A DNA stretch of 33,927 nt from an uncultured Alphaproteobacteria bacterium (GCA_903889655.1 CAISYL010000223.1:1-33927), one strand, 5' to 3'. Numbered from the stretch's first letter, positions 20,009 to 29,560 are shown. Made by a program: numbers and translations. The notes: generated by a model not told the origin, from the letters alone.

Positions 20009-20699
20009 GGCCGGCTTCTGGTGCCGCGCTCCATTGCGGAAGGCCGAGCCGGTTCAAAAAGTCGAGATGACGGGCGAGATCGGCGGCGGGAATAGGCTGG
20101 GCTTCCCGAGGCACGCGCTGGCCGCGTGAAGCCGGCGCCGTCTGCACATTCTGATCCGCGAACCCGAGCGTCGCCTGCGGCCCGCCGCAAAGCTGAAGAT
20201 AGACCTGCGCAAGAAGATCGGCGTCGAGCAGCGCGCCGTGCTTCGTGCGATCGGTGAGGTCGATCTTGTAACGACGGCATAGCGCGTCGAGGCTTGCCGG
20301 CGACATCGGGAATTTCCGCCGGGCGAGCAGCATCGTGTCGACGATGCGGTTCCCGAGTGCCGGTCGCCCGACCTTCGCCAGCTCGGCATTGACGAATTCC
20401 AGGTCGAACTGGGCGTTGTGGATAATGAGGGTGTCCGTTCCGATGAACGCAAGAAAGTCGTCCACCACATCGCAAAAGAGAGGCTTGTCGGCAAGCATGT
20501 CGCCAGTGATGCCGTGCACCCGAACCGCATCGGCGGGGACGTCTCGCTGCGGATTCAGGTAGGCGTGATAGGTGCGGCCCGACCGCATTCCATTGATCAA
20601 CTCGACAACGCCGATTTCGATGATGCGGTGACCTTCGTCCGTGCGCAGCCCCGTTGTTTCGGTGTCGAGCGTATGCGATCGATTGGGCGTCGAGTTCAT
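19992..20699 (-). CDS. dnaQ: DnaQ-like 3'-5' exonuclease (Pol III epsilon type)
   Basis: The 235-residue protein has the DEDDh motifs: ExoI TLDTETTGL (~10-18), ExoII HNAQFDLEFVN (~94-104) and ExoIII HGALLDADLLAQVY (~154-167), with His and Asp in place. Its ~175-residue nuclease core is followed by a ~55-residue tail where epsilon subunits bind the polymerase. It should proofread for the DnaE-type polymerase encoded at 23637. ATG 20699 has AGGAA just upstream. It lies alone on the minus strand, overlapping the pentapeptide gene's end by 17 bp. Confidence 0.9.
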   Translation of the reverse strand: MNSTPNRSHTLDTETTGLRTDEGHRIIEIGVVELINGMRSGRTYHAYLNPQRDVPADAVRVHGITGDMLADKPLFCDVVDDFLAFIGTDTLIIHNAQFDLEFVNAELAKVGRPALGNRIVDTMLLARRKFPMSPASLDALCRRYKIDLTDRTKHGALLDADLLAQVYLQLCGGPQATLGFADQNVQTAPASRGQRVPREAQPIPAADLARHLDFLNRLGLPQWSAAPEAGPKMQG

Positions 20700-20776
20700 T
20701 TTCCTGCCTGCATTTCCTGAATAAGCGACGATCTCTTCGGAGAGATGAGCCTGCCTTTAAGCTCTGCAAGGTGAGA

Positions 20777-21439
20777 ATGACCGCAAGAATCAGCAAACAA
20801 AGCGCCCGCGTACTTGGCCTGCTCAAGGTCCGCTCGGCGCGAGCCAGGCGAGAGGCGCGCACCCATCACGATCGCCAGGAAGTACGTTTTATCGCGCCGA
20901 TCACGCCGAAAACGAAAAGTCGCGCGCGCACCTTCTACAGCGTGGCGGCGATCCGGAAAGCATTCCTGCTGTCAGGCGGCTCGGTCGAAAAGTTTCTCGC
21001 CACACTGAAGGCCCAAACCATCACGCCGACCGAGACCAGAGCCTTCGAGCGCGCGATCGCCGAATTCGGGGCGTTGGCGATGAAGGGGGCCGAGCCTTTT
21101 GACTGTCCGGTCGAGATCGATCTCGTCTTCATCCTGAAGGGAGACGCAACGGAGTGGCCGGTTGCGCCTTCCGACGGTGACCTCGACAACCACAAGAAAG
21201 CCGTTCTGGACGCTCTGAAGGGCGTTGTCATCACAGACGACCGCCTCGTCGTTCGATCGCGGCAAATCATGGTTTGCGGGCCGAATGAGGGCGTCTATTG
21301 CGCCTGTCGTCCTGCCTCGCCCGATATTTCTGACCTTACGGTCTGGGTCCAAAGGCAATTGGCCGGCGATACGAATGGTCGGCTTCCGGCGCTCGGGAGC
21401 GGCGAGGCTTCGGCGCCGGCGGCGTCGGGCGCATGGTGA
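20777..21439 (+). CDS. rusA: RusA-like Holliday junction resolvase
   Basis: Residues ~137-165 hold the RusA pattern of acidic residues, DGDLDNHKKAVLDALKGVVI followed by TDDRLVV: Asp residues around DLDN, a lysine in HKK and the downstream DD. RusA dimers cut four-way junctions; phage and plasmid homologues resolve recombination intermediates. The 220-residue product is longer than phage RusA (~120), with a basic N-terminal extension (RSARARREARTHHDRQE). ATG 20777 has AAGGTGAG just upstream. The last 104 bp overlap the convergent helicase gene, so the C-terminal ~35 residues are encoded opposite the helicase tail. Confidence 0.75.
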   Translation: MTARISKQSARVLGLLKVRSARARREARTHHDRQEVRFIAPITPKTKSRARTFYSVAAIRKAFLLSGGSVEKFLATLKAQTITPTETRAFERAIAEFGALAMKGAEPFDCPVEIDLVFILKGDATEWPVAPSDGDLDNHKKAVLDALKGVVITDDRLVVRSRQIMVCGPNEGVYCACRPASPDISDLTVWVQRQLAGDTNGRLPALGSGEASAPAASGAW

Positions 21440-23489
21440 GCTGCAGCAGATTGCTCTCGGCAAGAAACTGTGACGGCTCCATCGCCTGAGGCGCGCCAAA
21501 CCCCCGCTTTCGGGCATAACTGACGGTGAGCCCTCGCCGGGCGCGCGTGAACGCAACATGGCAAAGACACCGCTCCTCGTTGGTTCCGCCAAGATTGGGA
21601 CCCACCCACGGATCGGCAAGCGAGCCAACGAACGCGTCGTCCTCGCGCGCCGATTTGTGGGGCAGGGTGCCGTCTTCGAGACCCGGGACGAACACATAGT
21701 CGAATTCGAGCCCCTTGGACGCATGGATGGTCATGATCTGCACGACATCCGCACCCTTCGTGGACACGTCTGTATCCGTGAAGAGGTAGATGTCGTTCAG
21801 AAACTCGAAGACGTCGTCATACTCGGAGGCAAGGTCGAGCAGGAGCTCAATGTTGCCGAGGTGAGTGTGGACGTTATCCGGGTTCTCCTGCCTCACCCAT
21901 TCCCGGTAGTGGGTCTCGCGCAATACGAGCTCGAGCAGATTGACGGGGGTCGCATCGTTGCGCGCGAGATCAGTCAGGTCGTTCAGTAGCCGGCCAAGCG
22001 CGAGAGCGGCATCCTTGGCCTCCTGTCGAACGCGAGTGCCGGCGGCATGCGCACCGAAGTGCCCGCATGCGTCGGCAAATACAATACCGTTTGCCTCGGC
22101 AATTCCGGTGATGGAGCGAAGCGCGGCGTCGCCGAGACCCCGCGCAGGCCGATTGACGACGCGCTCGAACGATGTGTCGAGGAAGGGGTTGGCAGCCAGC
22201 TTCAAATAAGCCAGCAAATCACGCATTTCAGCGCGGTCGAGAAGCGATGTTCCCTTCCACACGCGATAGGCGATGCGCTTGCGGATCAGCTGCTCCTCGA
22301 GGGGAACGCTCATTCTGGACATGCGAAGGAGGATCGCGATTTCACTCGGCCGAACGCCTTTCGCGATGAGGCGGGAGATTTCGGAGGCCGTCTCGAATGC
22401 TTCCTTGTAGTCGTCGTCGAACTTGAGGACCCTGACGGACGAATCCTGGTCCGCGATATCAAGCGCCGAATTCAGCACTTTCGGCTCGGCACGGCCGGGC
22501 ATGTAATCGACGACGAGGTTCGCGGCGTCCAGGATGGTCTGCGTCGATCGGCGATTATTCGTGAGCGTGATTTCAATCACGCCCTCGCCGGACAGCCCCT
22601 CCATGATCGCCGGACAGGCAGCCCGAAAGGCATAGATGCTCTGGTCCGGATCACCCACCACCATGAGGTTGCGGTGATAGCTCGCGAGATGCTCGACAAG
22701 CTTTGCCTGCGTCAGATTGCAATCCTGGAACTCGTCAACCAGCAGGTAGCGAATCCTGCTGCTCTCCTGGTCGCGGATGTCCGGATAGTCTTCGAAAATG
22801 CCGACGGTTTTCAGGATCAGGTCCGCAAAATCGACCATGTTCCTGCGGGTCAGGGCATCCTGATAGGATAGGTAAATGCGGGCATTGATCTCCTGCTGGG
22901 CGGAGCGGTGCGGACGCGACGGGTCGGCGATCATGTCGACTGTGAGGCCACTTTCCTTCCAGCGGGCGATTGCCTTCTGTGCCTCTTCCGCAATTTCCTT
23001 GATGACCTTCTCCCGCTCGCGTTGCGCGACCTTGATCAGGGCCTTGTGCTGAGCTTCGGTATGGTCGGGATTGCGCTGGGGTTCCTCGAATTCGGGCACC
23101 ACGCCGGACTCGGTGACGGCACGCTCGATGAGCGCGCGAATGTCGTCGTCATCCGCAATCAGGAAGCGTTCGCTCTCCAATCCCGCCAAGGCCGTATGCT
23201 TGCGCAGGAATCTCGCGCAATAAGCATGGAAGGTTCCGAGCTTCACCTGGCGCGCGACGCTCTCGCCGACCTCCCTTGTCAGGCGCTCCGTGAACTCGTT
23301 CGCCGCCTTGCGCGTAAAGGTGATCGCCCGGATGGCCGGTGCCGGAACACCGCGCTCGATGAGGTACATGACCCGCGCCATCAGGGCTGTGGTCTTCCCG
23401 GTGCCAGCCCCTGCGGTAACCTTTACGACACCATCCGGTGCCATCGCGGCCTGTCGCTGCTGATCGTCAAGAAGTTCAAAAATTTTCAT
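21336..23489 (-). CDS. UvrD/PcrA-like superfamily 1 DNA helicase
   Basis: The 717-residue protein shows SF1A helicase motifs in order: DDQQRQAAMAPDG (Q motif, ~6-18), Walker A VTAGAGTGKTTALMAR (~23-38), AITFTRKAANEF (~55-66), Walker B VDEFQDCNLTQ (~235-245), VVGDPDQSIYAFR (~262-274), MTIHASKGLEFDYVFVPGLE (~588-607) and VAFTRARRGLTVSYA (~643-657). It would translocate 3' to 5' on single-stranded DNA. ATG 23489 is chosen at MKIFELLDDQQ; the frame upstream has no ribosome site. It is divergent from dnaE, with 147 bp between starts, and overlaps rusA at its end. Confidence 0.9.
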   Translation of the reverse strand: MKIFELLDDQQRQAAMAPDGVVKVTAGAGTGKTTALMARVMYLIERGVPAPAIRAITFTRKAANEFTERLTREVGESVARQVKLGTFHAYCARFLRKHTALAGLESERFLIADDDDIRALIERAVTESGVVPEFEEPQRNPDHTEAQHKALIKVAQREREKVIKEIAEEAQKAIARWKESGLTVDMIADPSRPHRSAQQEINARIYLSYQDALTRRNMVDFADLILKTVGIFEDYPDIRDQESSRIRYLLVDEFQDCNLTQAKLVEHLASYHRNLMVVGDPDQSIYAFRAACPAIMEGLSGEGVIEITLTNNRRSTQTILDAANLVVDYMPGRAEPKVLNSALDIADQDSSVRVLKFDDDYKEAFETASEISRLIAKGVRPSEIAILLRMSRMSVPLEEQLIRKRIAYRVWKGTSLLDRAEMRDLLAYLKLAANPFLDTSFERVVNRPARGLGDAALRSITGIAEANGIVFADACGHFGAHAAGTRVRQEAKDAALALGRLLNDLTDLARNDATPVNLLELVLRETHYREWVRQENPDNVHTHLGNIELLLDLASEYDDVFEFLNDIYLFTDTDVSTKGADVVQIMTIHASKGLEFDYVFVPGLEDGTLPHKSAREDDAFVGSLADPWVGPNLGGTNEERCLCHVAFTRARRGLTVSYARKRGFGAPQAMEPSQFLAESNLLQLTMRPTPPAPKPRRSRAPEADHSYRRPIAFGPRP

Positions 23490-23636
23490 TGCTGGCTCGC
23501 TGAAGTCTCGGAACGGGGTCGCATATCTTCGGTGGGAACCCCGCAAGGAACCTCACCGCTACCCGAGACATCGCCTTGCTTTGGCCCCTTGCAACAAAGG
23601 CTGCGAAAAAGTCCCTCCGCAGCAGGGAATTCAGGA

Positions 23637-26600
23637 ATGACCGGTCAATTCGTCCACCTTCACGTCCATAGCGACTGTTCGTTTTCGGAGGGCGTCAGCA
23701 AGGTCGACAGCCTGGTCGCCGCCGCCGCCGCGAACGGCCAGCCCGCCATCGCGCTCACCGATACCGACGCGATGTATGGCGCTTACGACTTCTCAAAGGC
23801 AGCATTGAAGAAGGGTGTGCAACCCATCGTCGGCGTAAAGCTGTACCTGCGTGTCGACGAAAAAACGCGGGGTTCAATCATCCTGCTGGCAGGTTCAGAC
23901 GTCGGATATCGCAACATCTGCACGCTGCTCGCGGCTGCCCATTTCCCTTATGACGAGAACGGCGACCGGCGAAAACGGCCCCTCGATCTTCCTCTTGTGC
24001 CGGGCGAGCTGCTCCAATCGCACGCCGACGACGTCTTTCTGCTGACCGGCGGTCGCGACGGCATCTTTTCGCAAATGTTCCGAAGCAAGGACCCTTCCGT
24101 TCAGCAGAACATCCAGCCCGCCTTCGACTACCTCCGCCATTGCTTCGGCGATCGTTTCTTCATCGAAATCTGTCGCAACGGGTCGGCGAGCGCGGAAGAC
24201 GTGAAAGTCGAGTCTCAGCTTCTCGACCTCGCCTATTCGGACAGTGCGATCGTATGCGCCGACGGCGTCGAACGCCGCGGCGCGCCGATCGTGGCGACCA
24301 CGGAAGTATTCTACTCCGACCCGGATAGGCACGACGCCTTCGAAATCGCGATGGCGGTGGCGGCGAAGAAAACGGTAGCGGGGCAGGGCACCACCCTGAT
24401 CCGCGATCATCCTCTCAACTATTACCTGCGCACCACCGCCGAGATGGGTGAGCTTTTCTCCGATCTCCCCGAGGCGATCGCGAACACAGCCGTGATCGCG
24501 GCACGCTGCGCCTTCGCCGTGGAAGGTCGAAAGCCGATCCTGCCGCCATTCCCGACCATGGGCGGCCGCACCGAGGCTGAGGAGCTGCGCGAGACCGCGA
24601 TGGCGGGGCTCGCCGAGCGTCTGCGTACTCTCGGCATTCCCGACGCTGTCCATGACAGCTATTATGAGCGCTTGAAATTCGAGCTCGACGTCATCATCAA
24701 GATGGAATTCCCGGGCTACTTCCTCATCGTTTCCGATTTCATCAAATGGGCGAAAGCTCAAGGTATCCCGGTCGGGCCAGGCCGCGGTTCGGGCGCGGGC
24801 TCGGTCGTTGCATGGTCCCTCACTATCACCGACCTCGATCCCCTGCGGTTCGGGCTCCTCTTCGAGCGCTTCCTCAATCCCGAACGCGTCTCGATGCCCG
24901 ACTTCGATATCGACTTCTGCCAGGATCGCCGCGGCGAAGTGATCCATTACGTGCAGCAGAAATACGGGCTCGATCTTGTCTCGGCGATCGTGACATTCAT
25001 GGTCTGCAAATCGAAGACCGCGCTGACCGATACCGCGCGCGTCTTCACCCACGATAAGTTCGGCGGATTCGGCGTCTTCGAAGTGAAGTCGTTGACCAAA
25101 CTCATCCCCGACGGCGAAGAGGGGCGAGACGTTTCTCTCGAAGAAGCCTTCCGGGATGTCCCGGAGCTGAAACACCGCCTCGCCACGGATGGGAAAATCC
25201 AGCTTCTCTATGACCATGCCCGAAAGATCGAAGGCCAGTATCGCGGCGCAGGCGCGCACGCCGCCGGCATCGTGATCGGTGGCAGACCGCTCTACGAGCT
25301 CGTCCCTACGGGCTGGGACGAAACGTCAAATATGCCCATCACCCATTTCAACATGAAGGGCGTCGAAGCGTGCGGCCTCGTGAAGTTCGACTTCCTCGGC
25401 CTGAAGACGCTCTCCGTACTCAATGAGGCGACGTCGCTCATTCGCGAGACTCAGGGCGAGGATGTCGACCTCTCCCTGATCCCGCTCGACGACAAGAACG
25501 TGTTGCGCCTTTTTGCGGAGGCCGACACGAACGGCATCTTTCAGTTCGAAAGCGACGGCATGAAGAATGTCCTCAAATCGGTCAAGCCGGACCGCATCGA
25601 GGATCTGATTGCCGTAAACGCGCTCTTCCGCCCAGGTCCGATGGATCAGATTCCGCTGTTCGCCTCCTGCAAGAACGGGGAACAGGAGCCGGTCTATCCG
25701 CGCCCGGTCGAGCGCACCAAGCCGTTCCTCGAGGAGACCTACGGAATCATGGTCTATCAGGAGCAGGTGATGAAGGTGGCGCAGGAAGTCGCCGGCTACA
25801 CACTCGGCGGCGCCGACCTCCTGCGGCGCGCCATGGGCAAGAAAATCAAATCCGAGATGGACCGCGAACGGTCAAAGTTCGTCGATGGCGCCATGGCGCG
25901 AGGTGCTACCCAGCAGGAAGCGGAATCGCTCTTCGAACACATTGAGAAGTTCGCCGGCTACGGGTTCAACAAATCGCACGCCGCCGCCTATTCTCTCATC
26001 GCCTATCGCGCGGCCTGGCTGAAAACCTACTACCCGGTGGAATTCTTTAGCGCGCTTCTCACTTACGAAGTCGGCAGGCCCGAACGAATGGCCCTGTTCA
26101 AGTTCGACATGGACGAGCGGGGCATTCCCCTGCTCCCGCCTGACATCAATCGATCGCGGGCCAGGTTCGCGCCGGAGCGCAGCGAGGCCGGCCTCGGCGG
26201 ATACGGAATCCGCTTCGGCCTGAGTGGCATCAAAGGCTTTGCCAAGGGCTTGGATGAGTTCGAGAAGAAACGTCCGGCAAACACCTCTTTCCGCGATCTG
26301 GTCGACTACGACGCCAAGATGCGTGGCTTCTTTAACAAGAAGCAAATCGATGCGCTCGCCAGCGTCGGCGCGTTCGACTGTCTCGACAGCAACAGACGCC
26401 GGTCGGCTTCCGTGCTGAACTGGCTCGCCGCCAACAAAAAGGATGCCAAACCAGCGGCCGACCTCTTTGGCGGGGCGGCGCCAGTCGTGATCCCGTCCAG
26501 CGTGGCGGATATCGAGGACTGGGGTGATGTCGCCGATCGCGAGTTCCAGGCGGTCGGCTTCTACTTCAACAAGCATCCGCTCGACCGGTACCTTCCTCGC

Positions 26601-27386
26601 ATGATTATGGCCGGCATCCGCCGGCGCGTGAGCTACCGCGCCTACATGACATCAACTCGTCGCGCCGAGCTCGAGAACAGGTATCTCGCAGGAATGGTCC
26701 GAAGCTTCGACCGCCGGGTCAACAAGAACGGCATCTCCTACGTTCGCCTGCACATCTCGGAAAGAGACGAAGACTACTCCGTCGATTTCTACGAGACGAA
26801 AGGTTGCTCGGCCGACGCGCTTTGCTCGCTCGTAGCCGCCCAGATCGAAAATCGAAAGCCGGTCGCGTTCGTGGCCGACATTATTCAGGATTCCGTCGGT
26901 GTCTTCATGAAGGGTAGCAAACTCTGGGACATCGATGAGTTTCTGCAGGACTTCCGAGGCGATTTCGAGGTCACGATCGGCGCCGATCACATCACGCCTA
27001 CCTCCGTCGAGCGGCGCACTCTGAAGGAAATCGAGGAAAACGGAAAAGCGAGCGACGTCACCTTGCGGAAGATGCGCCTCCAAGACGACATGGTATCCCG
27101 CAAGATTGCGAGCATTCGCGAGTCTCTGTCAGGATCGATGATCGAAGAAGCCGACGGCAAGGGAAGTCGCATTCGCATCCTCGTTACCGCCCCGGGGCAA
27201 GACGCGAAGATCGTTGAGATGCCGGGCCGCTATCGGATGACGATTGCTCTGGAGAGCCAGTTGAAGACCATCGATGGTCTGCTTGACCTGAAAGAGCAGT
27301 TCAGCGACGAGATCAAACGGCTCATGTCGCCAACGAAGGCTCTCCCGGCGCCCGAACTGCGTCAGGCCGCCGGGCCGCGCCAGTAA
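23637..27386 (+). CDS. dnaE: DNA polymerase III alpha subunit (DnaE)
   Basis: The 1249-residue protein is a full-length C-family polymerase. The PHP domain starts FVHLHVHSDCSFSEG (~5-19). Palm motifs are GRGSGAGSVVAWSL (~381-394), the catalytic PDFDIDF (~420-426) and VKFDFLGLKTL (third Asp, ~584). Finger motifs follow (ALFRPGPMDQIP ~662-673; MVYQEQVMKVAQEVAGYTLG and LLRRAMGKK ~705-735), then a helix-hairpin-helix region. PAADLFGG near 940 resembles the internal clamp-binding motif of DnaE. It looks like the replicative DnaE1 class, not the DnaE2/ImuC class. ATG 23637 follows AGGA; the open frame upstream to 22908 is the shadow of the helicase. An element-borne replicative polymerase is unusual. 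Confidence 0.93.
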   Translation: MTGQFVHLHVHSDCSFSEGVSKVDSLVAAAAANGQPAIALTDTDAMYGAYDFSKAALKKGVQPIVGVKLYLRVDEKTRGSIILLAGSDVGYRNICTLLAAAHFPYDENGDRRKRPLDLPLVPGELLQSHADDVFLLTGGRDGIFSQMFRSKDPSVQQNIQPAFDYLRHCFGDRFFIEICRNGSASAEDVKVESQLLDLAYSDSAIVCADGVERRGAPIVATTEVFYSDPDRHDAFEIAMAVAAKKTVAGQGTTLIRDHPLNYYLRTTAEMGELFSDLPEAIANTAVIAARCAFAVEGRKPILPPFPTMGGRTEAEELRETAMAGLAERLRTLGIPDAVHDSYYERLKFELDVIIKMEFPGYFLIVSDFIKWAKAQGIPVGPGRGSGAGSVVAWSLTITDLDPLRFGLLFERFLNPERVSMPDFDIDFCQDRRGEVIHYVQQKYGLDLVSAIVTFMVCKSKTALTDTARVFTHDKFGGFGVFEVKSLTKLIPDGEEGRDVSLEEAFRDVPELKHRLATDGKIQLLYDHARKIEGQYRGAGAHAAGIVIGGRPLYELVPTGWDETSNMPITHFNMKGVEACGLVKFDFLGLKTLSVLNEATSLIRETQGEDVDLSLIPLDDKNVLRLFAEADTNGIFQFESDGMKNVLKSVKPDRIEDLIAVNALFRPGPMDQIPLFASCKNGEQEPVYPRPVERTKPFLEETYGIMVYQEQVMKVAQEVAGYTLGGADLLRRAMGKKIKSEMDRERSKFVDGAMARGATQQEAESLFEHIEKFAGYGFNKSHAAAYSLIAYRAAWLKTYYPVEFFSALLTYEVGRPERMALFKFDMDERGIPLLPPDINRSRARFAPERSEAGLGGYGIRFGLSGIKGFAKGLDEFEKKRPANTSFRDLVDYDAKMRGFFNKKQIDALASVGAFDCLDSNRRRSASVLNWLAANKKDAKPAADLFGGAAPVVIPSSVADIEDWGDVADREFQAVGFYFNKHPLDRYLPRMIMAGIRRRVSYRAYMTSTRRAELENRYLAGMVRSFDRRVNKNGISYVRLHISERDEDYSVDFYETKGCSADALCSLVAAQIENRKPVAFVADIIQDSVGVFMKGSKLWDIDEFLQDFRGDFEVTIGADHITPTSVERRTLKEIEENGKASDVTLRKMRLQDDMVSRKIASIRESLSGSMIEEADGKGSRIRILVTAPGQDAKIVEMPGRYRMTIALESQLKTIDGLLDLKEQFSDEIKRLMSPTKALPAPELRQAAGPRQ

Positions 27387-27393
27387 CGGGCGG

Positions 27394-28821
27394 TTACCCG
27401 GCGGCGCGAGCCTGTTTCATCTTCTGAATGATGGCAGTGCGCTGCGCCGGCGAGAGCAGCGGCATCTCGTCGAGCGCCCATAGCACCTCGATGTTGCGCG
27501 AAAAGTGGAGCCAGGCGGTATAAAGCGACTTTGAATCGCCGCCCCATTCAGGGCGCCCGCCGGCAGCAAACCCCACCGGCACATCGACGAGATCCGGCAA
27601 CAATCCCGCTGCCATCCCATCACGAATATAGTCGCCCACGGACTCCGGGGGCACACGACAACGAATACTCCCGGAGCTGTAGGAAGACACATTGTGGCCG
27701 GCTTTTGTCATGGCATGAGCGTCCATGAATGTCCCGACGCGCTCAGATGATTTGACCCACAACGCCTCCCACGAGACTTCGGATCGTTGCGCCTTCAGCC
27801 CCACTTCCCGCCGGCGCTTCTCGTCCTCTTTCGTCGCATACGCCTTACGTATGGCCTCGGCCACGATGCCGGCCGACCAGGAATATTCGACGTTCTCATC
27901 GCCCAGGAAGTCGATCACTGCCTCCGGCATCTCGGCCATCGGCACCTTCATCTCACTGCCGATGAAACAGGTTTTCAGCTCGATATCGGCGACCTCGTTC
28001 AGCACGACGAGCTCAGGGTGTGGGGCCCATGACCGAACGGCTTTGCTTGCCGGATTCGCCGTCGTTCCGAAATTGAAAACGTGCCCCGCGCGATTTTTGG
28101 CGGCGGTAACCACCACCTCCGCTAGACACGGGTCGATCCCGTCGCACAGGCGCCGCAAAGCATCGGCGCCAAACTTTTGCGCGAGCGCTCTTCGGTCGTA
28201 GAAAATCCCGCCTTCCTTGGGAACCGGCGTTTGCAACAGCTCCGTCGTAAAGGCCACGCGGGACTTGCGGAGCCGCAGAAGCCCCCAGTTGCCCCCACCG
28301 GCGCCGCTGGGCGGCTTGACGCTCGTATAGGTCTGATACCCCTGATCCCTGGCGAACGCCGACAACGCGTCTCCATAGGCGAACGTCCCGGCGGCGAGAA
28401 ATGCGCCAAGATCGAGTACGAGCGTCGAGTTGACGAATGCCGTCGACATCGCGACATGCGGTTCGATCTTTCGCATGAGGTCGTACGCGATCCGGGCAAT
28501 ACGCGAGAAACATTGCGACACCGTCTTCGCGTACTTGTCCTCGGGCGCCGTTTTGGGATCCACGCCCCATTCGCGAAGCATCAGCTCGGGATTGATCGGG
28601 AGATAACCGTTCGACCTCAACCACGGGATGCGGTTCAGTTCCTGGGTCTTGAATTCGCCATAGCCGATGTTGCTGAGCCAGACAACGTCGCCTCGCAATT
28701 CATGGACGCTGGAAACGCGCTCCGCCGTGTGTCCAGCGATCGACGCCCAACCGCCGCGCGGAGCGCCCTTGGGATCGTCGAAGAGGATGAAGCCAAAATC
28801 GCGATTGAATAGCTCAGCCAC
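27394..28821 (-). CDS. unknown protein coupled to dotN in the type IVB operon
   Basis: I do not recognise this 475-residue protein. GTG 28821 overlaps the dotN stop by 8 bp and has GGAGGAG about 9 nt upstream, so it is translated with dotN. It has no signal peptide, no clear membrane helix and no Walker motifs. Notable stretches are FGFILFDDPKGAPRGGWASI near the start, a glycine-rich KPPSGAGGGNWGLLRLRKSR (~168-187) and a helical C-terminus. In Legionella the gene after icmJ/dotN is the large ATPase icmB/dotO, which this is not. As last gene of the operon it may be a cytoplasmic partner of DotN or of the coupling complex (inference). It is convergent with dnaE, with 7 bp between. Confidence 0.8.
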   Translation of the reverse strand: MAELFNRDFGFILFDDPKGAPRGGWASIAGHTAERVSSVHELRGDVVWLSNIGYGEFKTQELNRIPWLRSNGYLPINPELMLREWGVDPKTAPEDKYAKTVSQCFSRIARIAYDLMRKIEPHVAMSTAFVNSTLVLDLGAFLAAGTFAYGDALSAFARDQGYQTYTSVKPPSGAGGGNWGLLRLRKSRVAFTTELLQTPVPKEGGIFYDRRALAQKFGADALRRLCDGIDPCLAEVVVTAAKNRAGHVFNFGTTANPASKAVRSWAPHPELVVLNEVADIELKTCFIGSEMKVPMAEMPEAVIDFLGDENVEYSWSAGIVAEAIRKAYATKEDEKRRREVGLKAQRSEVSWEALWVKSSERVGTFMDAHAMTKAGHNVSSYSSGSIRCRVPPESVGDYIRDGMAAGLLPDLVDVPVGFAAGGRPEWGGDSKSLYTAWLHFSRNIEVLWALDEMPLLSPAQRTAIIQKMKQARAAG

Positions 28822-29560
28822 CTCTGAGCTCCTCCATTCTGGAGCGCAGCATGGTGTTCCAGGACGGAGGCTTCATTCCGGTGAACTGGCCGCCGCCGGT
28901 CACCCAGGCTTTGACCATCTCAGGCATGATGTCCCGAGATTCAGCTACGCGGACGCCGAGCGGCAGAAGGCGGACGCCAACGAGGAAATCGCTGCGACGA
29001 GAATATTGCTCATCGTTCATCCGCAGAAGCACATTCGCCAGCGTCTCCGGAGCGTCGGTACCCAAGCGGACCTTTGCTTCGTCACGGCGGCTCTTCAAGA
29101 GATCGAACATGCTGATTGCCATGTCCGCGAACTCGGCGGACGGGTCCGCGTTCATCCGCTGGAGGCCGGGCTGCGCCGAACCCGTCTCCTTCCAGTGCAG
29201 GGCGACTTGAATCGCTCGCACCAGATGATTGAGTTCGACTTGCTCCATCTCTGGCAGCCAGATCAGAGCGGCTTCCCCGCGGGCGCCGGCGAGGCCGATA
29301 TGCTGACACATATGGCAGTACGCACAGGCGGTCGCGAGATTTTCCGGCGAGTGGTCGCGGTGGTCGTCATTGAGATGATGCACTTCCTGATAACTCAACG
29401 CCCGGAAGCCGCAGAACCGACACCCAAAATCATCCCGAGATAGAATGGCCTGCTTGGTCCGCTGAAACTCGGCGTCCCGTTCATATTCCCCTTCATCACG
29501 CCATTGGACCTTCTTCGCCGAAAGGACGATGGGAATATAGGCTCGCTTCTGACTCGACAT
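28814..29560 (-). CDS. dotN: DotN/IcmJ-like protein with HNH-type zinc site
   Basis: The 248-residue protein has an HNH-like zinc module at ~43-85: CRFCG, then SYQEVHHLNDDHRDHSPENL and CAYCHMCQH. DotN (IcmJ) of Legionella has an HNH-like fold and belongs to the DotL/DotM coupling complex, so the domain and the location after dotG/dotF support the call. Plain HNH nucleases share the motif, but the operon position argues against a homing nuclease. The C-terminal ~120 residues are helical and unassigned. ATG 29560 lies 14 bp after the dotF stop; the upstream extension of the frame overlaps dotF and is not used. Confidence 0.75.
   Translation of the reverse strand: MSSQKRAYIPIVLSAKKVQWRDEGEYERDAEFQRTKQAILSRDDFGCRFCGFRALSYQEVHHLNDDHRDHSPENLATACAYCHMCQHIGLAGARGEAALIWLPEMEQVELNHLVRAIQVALHWKETGSAQPGLQRMNADPSAEFADMAISMFDLLKSRRDEAKVRLGTDAPETLANVLLRMNDEQYSRRSDFLVGVRLLPLGVRVAESRDIMPEMVKAWVTGGGQFTGMKPPSWNTMLRSRMEELRGG

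Noticed and set aside
22908-23636. N-terminal extension of DnaE by 243 codons
   Set aside because: The extension is the antisense of the helicase gene; the PHP domain begins right after ATG 23637, as in normal DnaE.
23895-25259. Minus-strand open frame (454 codons) inside dnaE
   Set aside because: It is opposite strongly conserved DnaE palm sequence and has no recognisable domain.
28814-29560. A homing or restriction HNH endonuclease
   Set aside because: The HNH-like zinc module is real, but the position right after dotF in a type IVB operon and the known HNH-like fold of DotN make DotN more likely.
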